Position numbers and translations under genes: made by a program. From the NCBI GenBank assembly GCA_002403305.1, contig DHHM01000005.1:1-64000 (forward strand): a DNA stretch of 64,000 nucleotides, written 5' to 3'. The notes under the pieces are model-generated. The model had not been told where the DNA came from, did no database searches, and saw only the letters and a list, made by a program, of their open reading frames with translations. The DNA is from Bacteroidales bacterium UBA4772. Lineage in GTDB: Bacteria; Bacteroidota; Bacteroidia; Bacteroidales; VadinHA17. Below are positions 25,370-33,666 of the stretch, piece after piece (within the stretch, counting starts at the first letter, position 1; each line of letters starts with the position of its first letter).

Positions 25370-25406
25370 ATGCAAATTCCACCCGACCGACGAAAAGAAT
25401 TTGCAT
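25370..25406 (+). promoter_or_regulatory. Inverted repeat upstream of xylB
   Basis: Perfect 10-bp inverted repeat ATGCAAATTC (25370-25379) / GAATTTGCAT (25397-25406), 17-nt spacer, 14 nt before the xylB ATG. It could be a regulator site or an mRNA hairpin masking the start region. It is not the LacI-type operator, though both contain TGCAA. Confidence 0.5.
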
Positions 25407-25420
25407 AAAATAATAACATT

Positions 25421-26914
25421 ATGTTACTACTGGGCATTGATCTTGGCAGCTCATCGGTAAAGGCATCCGTCATTGACGGTGCCATCGGCAGGGCACTCTC
25501 TTCGGCATCATTTCCCCCTTTCGAGATGGCGATCTCGGCACCCGGGCCCGGGTGGGCGGAGCAGGATCCTGAAGTATGGTGGAAGAATTTTACGCTTGCA
25601 CTGGCAGCCTGCCTAAAGCCCCTGGGATCACAGAGCAGGGATATTGGCGCCATAGGGATATCATACCAGATGCACGGACTGGTGACCGTTGATGTCAACA
25701 GGAAGGTGCTCAGGCCAGCAATAATATGGTGTGACAGCAGGGCCGTTGAAACCGGTGACCTGGCATTCGAAAAGCTGGGAAAGGATTTCTGCCTGCACCA
25801 CCTCCTGAATTCGCCGGGCAACTTCACAGCCTCCAAGCTGGCATGGGTCAGGGAGAATGAGCCGGTCCTGTACAAAAAGATACACAGGATCATGTTGCCG
25901 GGCGACTACCTGGCCATGAGGCTTACCGATGAAATAAAGACGTCATATACCGGGCTCTCCGAAGGTATCTTCTGGGACTTCATGAGGAATGAGGTCTCCG
26001 AAGAGTTGCTGGAATATTACGGTATTGACCCGCAGCTGCTGCCTGAACCTGCTGAATCGTTTTCAGTGCAGGGGCAGCTAACCCGCGAAGTGGCTGATGA
26101 TCTTGGCCTTCCGGCCGGCATCCCTGTCTCCTACAGGGCAGGGGATCAGCCCAACAACGCACTGTCGCTCAATGTGCTGCAGCCCGGAGAGGTGGCCGCA
26201 ACAGCCGGCACCTCAGGAGTAATATACGGTGTGACCGACAGAACTCAGTTCGATCCGATGTCACGTATCAACACCTTCCTGCATGTGAACCACACTAAAC
26301 GTCTGAACCGCCTGGGCGTGCTGCTTTGTATCAACGGCACCGGCATACTCAACTCATGGCTGAAGAAGAATGCGGGGGCGGGACTCACCTACCCGGAAAT
26401 GAATGACATGGCGGTTGCCGTAAAGCCCGGGAGCGATGGTCTGGTAATGCTGCCGTTTGGCAACGGTGCCGAGCGGATGCTGCGCAACAGCTACATCGGC
26501 GCTTCCGTGCACGGACTCAACTTCAACATTCACGGGCAGGGTCACCTCTACCGTGCCGCACAGGAGGCAATAGCCTACTCATTCCGCTACGGGCTCGAGA
26601 TAATGAAGGAGACCGGCATAAATCCGTCGGTCATCAGGGCCGGGGAATCCAATATGTTCCTGAGCAGGGTCTTCAGGGATGTGCTCTCCAGCCTGACATC
26701 CACGGTGATCACACTCTATAACACTGACGGCTCCGTCGGCGCTGCCCGCGGTGCCGGCATAGGATGCGGATATTACGAGACGGAAGAGGAGGCCTTCAGC
26801 GGACTGGAAGTGACCGGCACAAGCGAGCCCGACAGCGAACTGTCGGCAATCTACGATGCGAAATATATGGAATGGATCGATATACTTGAAGATCAGTTAT
26901 ATGATATAAATTGA
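25421..26914 (+). CDS. xylB: Xylulokinase
   Basis: A 497-residue FGGY-family kinase that phosphorylates D-xylulose to xylulose-5-phosphate in the cytoplasm. The N-terminal phosphate loop LLGIDLGSSSVKASVID (3-19), ISYQMHGLVTVD (about 83-94), the sugar-binding YRAGDQPNNALSLNVLQPGEV region (about 245-265), the second phosphate loop AATAGTSGVIYG and the C-terminal RAGESNMFLSRVFRDVLSS are all intact. Length is normal. Specificity for xylulose follows from xylA 6 bp downstream. A 99-bp gap with an inverted repeat separates it from the methyltransferase gene. Confidence 0.93.
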   Translation: MLLLGIDLGSSSVKASVIDGAIGRALSSASFPPFEMAISAPGPGWAEQDPEVWWKNFTLALAACLKPLGSQSRDIGAIGISYQMHGLVTVDVNRKVLRPAIIWCDSRAVETGDLAFEKLGKDFCLHHLLNSPGNFTASKLAWVRENEPVLYKKIHRIMLPGDYLAMRLTDEIKTSYTGLSEGIFWDFMRNEVSEELLEYYGIDPQLLPEPAESFSVQGQLTREVADDLGLPAGIPVSYRAGDQPNNALSLNVLQPGEVAATAGTSGVIYGVTDRTQFDPMSRINTFLHVNHTKRLNRLGVLLCINGTGILNSWLKKNAGAGLTYPEMNDMAVAVKPGSDGLVMLPFGNGAERMLRNSYIGASVHGLNFNIHGQGHLYRAAQEAIAYSFRYGLEIMKETGINPSVIRAGESNMFLSRVFRDVLSSLTSTVITLYNTDGSVGAARGAGIGCGYYETEEEAFSGLEVTGTSEPDSELSAIYDAKYMEWIDILEDQLYDIN

Positions 26915-26920
26915 ATTACT

Positions 26921-28243
26921 ATGGCAAAGAAGAGTACAGGTGAGATTTTCCCGGGAATCGGGAAGATAAAGTACGAGGGCAGGGACTCGAAAAACCCCCT
27001 GGCATTCAAATGGTATGACCCCGAAGCCAAAGTCGGCAACCGTAAGATGACGGATCATCTGCGCTTTGCCATCGCCTACTGGCATTCTTTCTGCGGTGAC
27101 GGCACGGATACCTTCGGATCGAAGACAAGAGACTTCCCGTATGACGGAATGGAGGGCGATGACCGCATAAAGGTCAAGCTTGACATGGCTTTTGAATTCT
27201 TTGAGAAGTTAGGAGCTCCCTATTATTGCTTTCATGACACCGACCTTGTCGGCGATGGTTCCGTCTTCGAGATAGAGAAGCGTCTCGAGAAGTGGGTTCC
27301 GGTGATAAAGGCAAGGCAGAAGGAGACAGGCATGAAGCTGCTCTGGGGCACGGCAAACCTCTTCGGCAACCCCCGTTATATGAACGGCGCAGCCACCAAT
27401 CCTGATTTTGCCGTTGTCACCAACGCAGCCGTGCAGCTGAAGAACGCCATTGACGCCACCATTGCTCTCGGGGGTCAGGGATATGTCTTCTGGGGCGGAC
27501 GTGAGGGCTATCTCACGCTTCATAACACGGACATGAAGAGAGAGCTTGACCACCTGGCCATGATGCTCTCCCTGGCGCGCGACTACGGACGCAAAAAGGG
27601 CTTCAAGGGTACTTTCTACATTGAACCCAAACCAATGGAGCCGACGAAGCACCAATATGATTACGATGCTGCCACCGTTATAGGCTTCCTGCGCCATTAC
27701 GGGCTTGACAAGGATTTCAAGCTCAATGTCGAGGTCAACCATGCCACCCTCGCCGGCCACTCATTCCAGCATGACCTGCAGACGGCAGCTGACGCTGACA
27801 TGCTTGGCAGCATAGATGCCAACAGGGGCGATTACCAGAACGGATGGGATACCGATGAATTTCCGACAAACATCAATGAGATCACCGAGGCTATGCTGGT
27901 TATCCTGCAGGCCGGAGGATTTAAAACAGGGGGCATCAATTTTGACGCTCACGTGAGACGCAACTCCACCGATCCTGAAGATCTCTTCATAGCCCATATC
28001 AACGGCATGGACACCTTTGCCAGGGGGTTGGTGATAGCTGACAGCATCCTTAAGGATTCCGACTATCTCAAGCTTCGCAAGGCCAGGTATGCCACATTCG
28101 ACAAGGGCAACGGCGCATTGTATGAGAAGGGAAAGCTCACCCTTGAGGATCTGCGTACGCTGGCCAGGAAATCCGGCGAACCGAAGAAGATCAGCGGAAG
28201 GCAGGAGCTCTATGAGCAACTGATAAATATGTACATCATCTGA
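26921..28243 (+). CDS. xylA: Xylose isomerase
   Basis: A 440-residue class II xylose isomerase converting D-xylose to D-xylulose. Catalytic and metal motifs are all present: YYCFHDTDLVGDG (about 100-112, catalytic His and Asp), FYIEPKPMEPTKHQYDYD (about 231-248, metal Glu and catalytic Lys), NVEVNHATLAGHSF and GSIDANRGDYQNGWDTDEFP. It closes with the family-typical QELYEQLINMYI. It is cotranscribed with xylB (6-bp gap) and metVF (7-bp gap). Confidence 0.97.
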   Translation: MAKKSTGEIFPGIGKIKYEGRDSKNPLAFKWYDPEAKVGNRKMTDHLRFAIAYWHSFCGDGTDTFGSKTRDFPYDGMEGDDRIKVKLDMAFEFFEKLGAPYYCFHDTDLVGDGSVFEIEKRLEKWVPVIKARQKETGMKLLWGTANLFGNPRYMNGAATNPDFAVVTNAAVQLKNAIDATIALGGQGYVFWGGREGYLTLHNTDMKRELDHLAMMLSLARDYGRKKGFKGTFYIEPKPMEPTKHQYDYDAATVIGFLRHYGLDKDFKLNVEVNHATLAGHSFQHDLQTAADADMLGSIDANRGDYQNGWDTDEFPTNINEITEAMLVILQAGGFKTGGINFDAHVRRNSTDPEDLFIAHINGMDTFARGLVIADSILKDSDYLKLRKARYATFDKGNGALYEKGKLTLEDLRTLARKSGEPKKISGRQELYEQLINMYII

Positions 28244-28250
28244 TAATTCA

Positions 28251-29681
28251 ATGGCACTTTTCACTCCGCTACGCCGGTGGCAGCCTGCCTTCAGGCCTTT
28301 CGGAAGGCTGCCGGCGGGGGGGCGTCTGCTCGCTTTTGTCGAAAGGGCGGTCAAGGGGCCGCTCTTCGGGTGCCGGATGTGCGGTAACTGCCTGCTGCAG
28401 GAGACCGCCTTCATCTGTCACATGGCGTGCCCCAAGGGAATTAGAAACGGTCCCTGCGGCGGAGTGAACAACGGCTATTGTTATGTTGACACCACACGCA
28501 AGTGTGTATGGTACCTGATATATGAACGGTCGGAGAGGATGCACCGCGAGAAAAAGCTGCTTGAGGTGCTCCCTCCGGTAGACTGGGACAGAGCCGGCGG
28601 CGAAACGTGGGCCGAGGTCATCCGTAAGGTAAGGGAGGCTGGCCCGGGAAACATATTTCTTCCGTCAAGGAGGAGAGGCATGAGCATGGGGGCCGTGCTG
28701 GAGGAGAAGGTCTTCAGACCTATAAGGCAGCCGGACTGGTGGCAGGGGGATGCTGAATACCATCCTCCGGCCGTTGACGGGCCTCAGTCTGAGCTGGAGA
28801 AAGAGCTGCGCAGCGGCAGGTTTGTCATCACCACGGAGGTGATGCCCCCGCTGAGCGCGGCCACTGACAGGCTCACTGAGAAGATAAACCTGGTAAAACC
28901 TTACGTAACAGCCATAAATTTCACTGACGGCTCGTCGGCAGTATCCAGGATGTCCAGCGCTGCCTGTTCGGCAGTAGCCGTATCACTGGGTGCCGATCCG
29001 GTAATGCAGATATCTGCCCGTGACAACAACCGCAACAGCCTTCAGTCACAGGCCATAGGCGCCAATGCCCTGGGAGTCCGCAATATCCTCTGTCTCTCAG
29101 GCGACAGTCCACGCGTGGGACCGAAACCGAGAGGCAATCTGAATATTATAGATGTCGACTCGGTGCAGATGCTCTGGATACTCAGACGCATGCGCGACGA
29201 GGGGGTCTATCTCGACGGACGTGAGATAAAAAACAGGCCACGTCTCTTCCTCGGGGCCGCTGCGGCCCCGCTGCTCCAGAAGCCGGAGCTGCAGGTGCTG
29301 CGAGACATGAAGAAGGTCAACGCCGGAGCACAGTTTCTGCAGACCAACCTTGTCTTCGATCCCGACAGCCTCGATCCATGGCTCGAAAGCCTGAGGCGGG
29401 AAGGAGTGCCTGAAAGAGCCTTCGTGCTGATAGGCGTCAGCCCCCTGAAGTCGCTCAGGCTGGCACGCTACCTTAACGACAATATACCGGGTGTTACGAT
29501 CCCTGACAGGACCATGAGGAGACTTGCCGATGCCGGTGACGGCTTTGCTGAGGAGAGCATCAGGATGACCGTTGAGAACATCAGGCGTCTTAGAGAAAAG
29601 AGCGGAGTGCATGGGGTGCATATCATGCCCCTGGGCTGGGAGAGCGCCGTACCACAGATTATAGAGCAGGCAATGGCCTGA
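28251..29681 (+). CDS. Fused MetV-MetF methylene-THF reductase
   Basis: A 476-residue fusion. Residues 28-105 are the cysteine-rich MetV/MTHFR_C domain (C41-x2-C44-x2-C47, C56, C60, GPCGGVNNGYC at 67-77, C85-V-W). Residues 185-476 are a MetF-type flavin TIM barrel (FVITTEVMPPLSA, FTDGSSAV, QISARDNNRN, GDSPRVGPKP). MetV-MetF partners are best known from acetogens, where they interconvert methylene-THF and methyl-THF with electron carriers other than plain NAD(P)H. The gene sits 7 bp behind xylA in the xylose operon, an unusual address for a methionine-pathway enzyme. I infer that it oxidises methyl-THF made by the corrinoid system. A biosynthetic role is the alternative. Confidence 0.88.
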   Translation: MALFTPLRRWQPAFRPFGRLPAGGRLLAFVERAVKGPLFGCRMCGNCLLQETAFICHMACPKGIRNGPCGGVNNGYCYVDTTRKCVWYLIYERSERMHREKKLLEVLPPVDWDRAGGETWAEVIRKVREAGPGNIFLPSRRRGMSMGAVLEEKVFRPIRQPDWWQGDAEYHPPAVDGPQSELEKELRSGRFVITTEVMPPLSAATDRLTEKINLVKPYVTAINFTDGSSAVSRMSSAACSAVAVSLGADPVMQISARDNNRNSLQSQAIGANALGVRNILCLSGDSPRVGPKPRGNLNIIDVDSVQMLWILRRMRDEGVYLDGREIKNRPRLFLGAAAAPLLQKPELQVLRDMKKVNAGAQFLQTNLVFDPDSLDPWLESLRREGVPERAFVLIGVSPLKSLRLARYLNDNIPGVTIPDRTMRRLADAGDGFAEESIRMTVENIRRLREKSGVHGVHIMPLGWESAVPQIIEQAMA

Positions 29682-29782
29682 GCAAACTTCTGCTTCAGAA
29701 TCTAAAGCAGGCGTCCTGATAAAACATGTGCCTCAGATTACAGAGCAGGCACTATCCTAATAGAACTTGTATCTCAGATCCT
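29653..29782. repeat. Degenerate ~40-bp direct repeats at the metVF/ppiD junction
   Basis: The motif CAGATTAYAGAGCAGGC from the end of metVF recurs in degraded form. CAG starts at 29655, 29696, 29734 and 29775 (spacing 41, 38 and 41). The copies at 29655 and 29734 match best. The units cross the metVF stop codon, fill the 75-bp gap and reach into the 3' end of the convergent ppiD gene. Confidence 0.7.
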
Positions 29783-31877
29783 CAACCTCCTTTTTGTCAC
29801 GGATGGCCTGGAAGGCCTCGTAGGAGGCACGCATCCGGTAGCCGGAGCTTAGCCGCTCACGTACCATCTCGCTTTCTTCCGTCACAGAAGGAACGGTGTT
29901 GTTGACCTTGAACATGTAGACGCCGTTGTTACCTTCCACAGGCTTTGAGAGCACCCCTGCCTCAGAAGCTGAGGCGGCGGCTATCAGACCGGGCTCAATG
30001 CCGGCTCCGGGAACGGAATATGACCTGAAATTAATGCCTGTGGCATCCTGCAGGACAGTGTTGTAATGCGATGCGATCTCATCAAGGCTCTTTCCTTCAG
30101 CGACATGACGGCCAAGCTCTTCAGAGATGATATCAGCCTTTTTCTGCTTCGCCAGGATAAAACGTATGTCTGAGGTTACATCTTCAACCGGGGCAGGACC
30201 CTTCTCCTGAACCCTGGTGCAATAGGCCACCACATACATGTCAGGAAGCTCAAAGACAGCCTGGCTGCTGTTGTCAAGCACGATGCTGCCCTCCTTGCTG
30301 TTCTGGAAGAGAGCCATCACCAGTGCCCTGGCCTGGGTCAGCCCGGGAAGTTCTTTCTGGTCAGGGGTGACATTCATGGCAAGCTTCTTGGCGAGGTTGC
30401 CCTCTGCTACAGCCTTGTTGAACTTCTCATAGGTGTCATTGGTGCCGGCGAATTTCGAGGCTTCGGCATAGATGATCTGTGTGGTAGCATTGCTGGGGAC
30501 CACCAGGCGGTCGACTATCCCTATGTCATATTTTTTCACCCTGCGGCTTTGGTCAATGATCCTGATGATATGCAGACCGTAGGTGGTCTCAACCGTTACC
30601 AGGTCACCCTTCTTTCCGCTGAAGCAGGCATTGTTGAAAGGTGTGATCATCATTCCTTCGCTGAACCATCCCAGGTCACCGCCTACCTGTGCCGATCCCT
30701 GATCGTCAGAGTTGGTCATGGCCAGCATGCTGAAGTCAACACCTCCCCTGACGAGCCTGATGAGACTGTCAGCTTCTGCTTTGGCCTGGGCCATGCTTCT
30801 GGAGGCATTGGGCGAGAGGAGTATGTGTGCCGCCCTTACAGAATCCGGACGGTCAGCTATGTCAACTATTCGTGCCAGCCTGTAGGCGCCCTCTTCAAAC
30901 CATGGTCCGGTAACAACAGATTTGTCACCGCTGCGTGCAAGCTCCCTGAGGCTTTCGGGCAGTTCATCCAGGGTGCGGTAAATATTGTTATGACGGGTGT
31001 CGGCCGTGAGATTGATGTACTGTACAAGCTCTGTGGCAGCGGCAAAATTCTCCTTCTCCTGCATGGCCCATCTCTCGGCCTCCTGCATGTCAGACTCCGA
31101 AGGGGATATCTCAAATACCATGTATTCCATATCCCTCTGTGCCGTGCGCATGAAGTTATCCTTATGACTGCTGTAATACTCCCTTATCTCGTCAGATGTG
31201 ACCTTGACGGCGCTGTCGGCAACGGTGGCATAGTTTCTTGCCATGAAGCTGAAGTTTACAGTGTTGGCCATCAGGGCTGCTTCGTATTCCGTCTGCTTTG
31301 AGGTGACGTAGAATCCCTGTGAGATAAGGTTTACCAGCTTACTGTTAAGCCTGTCATTGATGATCTGATCCTCAAAGAAGAGCCAGTAGTTTCTGGTGGC
31401 TTCATCAGTCTCGGTAGCCTTGAGGAAGTTCACAAGAAACGATGAGTTGAATGTACCTGTTTCAGGATCGGTGAAGAGCTGACGCACGATCGGGTGAGGG
31501 TCATCCCCGAAGACGAGCATCTCCACTTCATCAGGACTTACTCCCAGGCCGGTCTTCCTGTATGTCTCGTTCAGGAGCCTCTCCGAGATCAACTGCTGCC
31601 AGACCTGCTCACGAAGACTCTGCATCATCTCTTCGTTCATATCACCGGAGCCTGACATCTTATATATATTGACAAGGTCCTGTACCCTCATCTCAAAATC
31701 CTGGTAGGAGACCGTTTCTCCGTCGATGCGGGCAAGCTCGTAATACTTTTCCGCCCTGCGGCGCTGTGTATTGTTATTGCCAAAGAAATCACTCACAATG
31801 AAAAGCAGGAGGGACACCCCGATTACAATAGCCACAAGCGGACCGGCCTTCTCTCTCAAATCCTGAAGTATTGCCAT
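29757..31877 (-). CDS. PpiD/SurA-like peptidyl-prolyl isomerase, membrane-anchored
   Basis: A 706-residue foldase for outer-membrane and secreted proteins. One N-terminal transmembrane anchor (about 13-32, VAIVIGVSLLLFIVSDFFG) with a large periplasmic part: a SurA_N/SurA_N_3-like helical domain (about 45-170), a clear parvulin rotamase domain (about 343-440; RAAHILLSPNASRSMAQAKA, GGDLGWFSEGMMITPFNNAC, YGLHIIRIID) and a second degenerate rotamase-like C-terminal region. Length is as expected for Bacteroidota PpiD. It is convergent with metVF and divergent from fdhB, so not part of the xylan operons. Confidence 0.9.
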   Translation of the reverse strand: MAILQDLREKAGPLVAIVIGVSLLLFIVSDFFGNNNTQRRRAEKYYELARIDGETVSYQDFEMRVQDLVNIYKMSGSGDMNEEMMQSLREQVWQQLISERLLNETYRKTGLGVSPDEVEMLVFGDDPHPIVRQLFTDPETGTFNSSFLVNFLKATETDEATRNYWLFFEDQIINDRLNSKLVNLISQGFYVTSKQTEYEAALMANTVNFSFMARNYATVADSAVKVTSDEIREYYSSHKDNFMRTAQRDMEYMVFEISPSESDMQEAERWAMQEKENFAAATELVQYINLTADTRHNNIYRTLDELPESLRELARSGDKSVVTGPWFEEGAYRLARIVDIADRPDSVRAAHILLSPNASRSMAQAKAEADSLIRLVRGGVDFSMLAMTNSDDQGSAQVGGDLGWFSEGMMITPFNNACFSGKKGDLVTVETTYGLHIIRIIDQSRRVKKYDIGIVDRLVVPSNATTQIIYAEASKFAGTNDTYEKFNKAVAEGNLAKKLAMNVTPDQKELPGLTQARALVMALFQNSKEGSIVLDNSSQAVFELPDMYVVAYCTRVQEKGPAPVEDVTSDIRFILAKQKKADIISEELGRHVAEGKSLDEIASHYNTVLQDATGINFRSYSVPGAGIEPGLIAAASASEAGVLSKPVEGNNGVYMFKVNNTVPSVTEESEMVRERLSSGYRMRASYEAFQAIRDKKEVEDLRYKFY

Positions 31878-32064
31878 CTGAAAACTAATTAATTGAATGA
31901 ATACACCTGATTAAAAATACAGGCGACAAATATAACAAAATTCACCAAAACAAAAGGGTGGGCAGAGTTCTCATTTTCAAACCCCTCCAAAATATGATAA
32001 TTCTCATCTTTGAAATATATCATGCAGTAAGTTAATATCTTGTAACTTCATAAAAAACCATACT

Positions 32065-33666
32065 ATGTCAAGGAACCTGAGAGGACTCTCTGCGAGAAAA
32101 GGGCTGCCGGGGGGTCTCTACGAAGAGATCAGCAGTTCATCGGATATAAGGCATGATGCCATTGCTGATGACTTTATGACCGGACGTGCAGCCGTGCTGG
32201 GGGTCAGTTCGTTTTATGATTTTTTAGGTAATGACCATCTGGGAAGGAAGATATTTGTCTGTGACGGTACCGCCTGCCTCGTCTCCGGGGGGCAGGAAAA
32301 GGTTATGCGGAAGCTCTCTGCTCAGTACTCTGAGGATGAGATAGGCAGGGTGACCTGCCTGGGTCACTGCCATTCGAATGATGCTTTCCTGATCAACGGC
32401 GAGATCCGTGTTGCCGGTGACGGCCACCCTGAGGAGTCAGTCAGTGTGACAACGAATGCAGAAAAGCCCGCGCTGTTGCCTGAGGAGGGAGAGCCAGGGG
32501 CTTACTGGGATCTGGCGCGGGACTATCTTTCCGACAGTGATGCCGCTCTGGCTGAGCTTGAGCTTTCGGGGCTCAGGGGCAGGGGCGGGGCAGGATTTCC
32601 CTTCCATATCAAGGTGAGATCATCGCGTGATGCCGTAGCCGATCAGAAATATGTAGTGTGCAACGCAGATGAGGGAGACCCCGGAGCCTTCTCCGACAAA
32701 TGGCTGCTGGAGGAACGGCCCCACTCCGTGCTCTTCGGGATGCTGATTACGGGCCTCATCACCGGCGCTGACACCGGTGTGGTATACATAAGGGGTGAAT
32801 ACCCGAAGGCGGTACAAACCGCACGTGAGACTGTCGCCCTGCTTGAGACGCAGGGGATAACCGCCAGCGGCACGGGGATTTCACTGTTCCCATTCCGGTT
32901 TCATGTGATAGAAGGGTCGGGCGCGTACATCTGCGGAGAGGAGACCTCCCTGCTCAATTCACTGGAGGGACTCCGTCCCGAGGTGCGGACCAGGCCTCCC
33001 TTCCCTGCCGTTTACGGGCTCTTCGGCAAGCCAACGGTGCTTAGCAACGTGGAGACCTTCGCCAATGTTCATTATATCCTCCGGGAGGGTGGATCCGCCT
33101 ATGCTGCCCTTGGCACGGAGAAATCGCCGGGCACGAAGCTGGTGTCACTGGACGGGGCATTCAACAGGCCGGGGCTGCTGGAGGTGTGCATGGGAACACC
33201 TATGAGAACCGTCATTGAGGATATGGGAGGAGGCATGCGTTATCCCGTCAAGGCATTCCAGATAGGCGGACCGCTGGGCGGACTGGTACCGGCATCGCGG
33301 ATAGACGATCTTACCCTCGATTTTGAATCATTCAGCAAGGCAGGATTCCTTCTGGGACATGCCGGCATCGTTTCGATACCCTCCGGGTTCCCGATGATAA
33401 AACTGCTGGAGCACCTCTTTGAGTTCACCGGGAAAGAGTCGTGCGGCAAGTGCTTCCCCTGCAGGCTGGGATCGGTGCGGGGGCAGGAGCTGCTCGCAGG
33501 CGCGGCGGAGAAGCATACCAGGATTGACAGGCAGCTCTTTGACGATCTGCTGGAGACGATGCAGGTGGGGTCACTGTGCGCCCTGGGAGGGGGGCTGCCC
33601 CTGCCGGTAAGAAACGCACTTCAATATTTCAGCGATGAGCTGGATGAGTATTTCATATCAAAATGA
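32065..33666 (+). CDS. fdhB: NAD-dependent formate dehydrogenase beta subunit (NuoE-NuoF type)
   Basis: A 533-residue flavoprotein subunit. Residues 60-105 form a thioredoxin-like [2Fe-2S] domain with the NuoE pattern C66-x4-C71 ... C98-x3-C102. Residues about 150-525 are NuoF-like: GLRGRGGAGFPFHIK (NADH/FMN site), VCNADEGDPGAF, GSGAYICGEETSLLNSLEG and the [4Fe-4S] motif ESCGKCFPCRLG plus a later Cys. It passes electrons from formate to NAD+. It overlaps fdhA by 4 bp (ATGA), so the two are coupled. No separate gamma subunit or other hydrogenase gene is nearby. Electron-bifurcating variants look alike and cannot be excluded. Confidence 0.88.
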   Translation: MSRNLRGLSARKGLPGGLYEEISSSSDIRHDAIADDFMTGRAAVLGVSSFYDFLGNDHLGRKIFVCDGTACLVSGGQEKVMRKLSAQYSEDEIGRVTCLGHCHSNDAFLINGEIRVAGDGHPEESVSVTTNAEKPALLPEEGEPGAYWDLARDYLSDSDAALAELELSGLRGRGGAGFPFHIKVRSSRDAVADQKYVVCNADEGDPGAFSDKWLLEERPHSVLFGMLITGLITGADTGVVYIRGEYPKAVQTARETVALLETQGITASGTGISLFPFRFHVIEGSGAYICGEETSLLNSLEGLRPEVRTRPPFPAVYGLFGKPTVLSNVETFANVHYILREGGSAYAALGTEKSPGTKLVSLDGAFNRPGLLEVCMGTPMRTVIEDMGGGMRYPVKAFQIGGPLGGLVPASRIDDLTLDFESFSKAGFLLGHAGIVSIPSGFPMIKLLEHLFEFTGKESCGKCFPCRLGSVRGQELLAGAAEKHTRIDRQLFDDLLETMQVGSLCALGGGLPLPVRNALQYFSDELDEYFISK

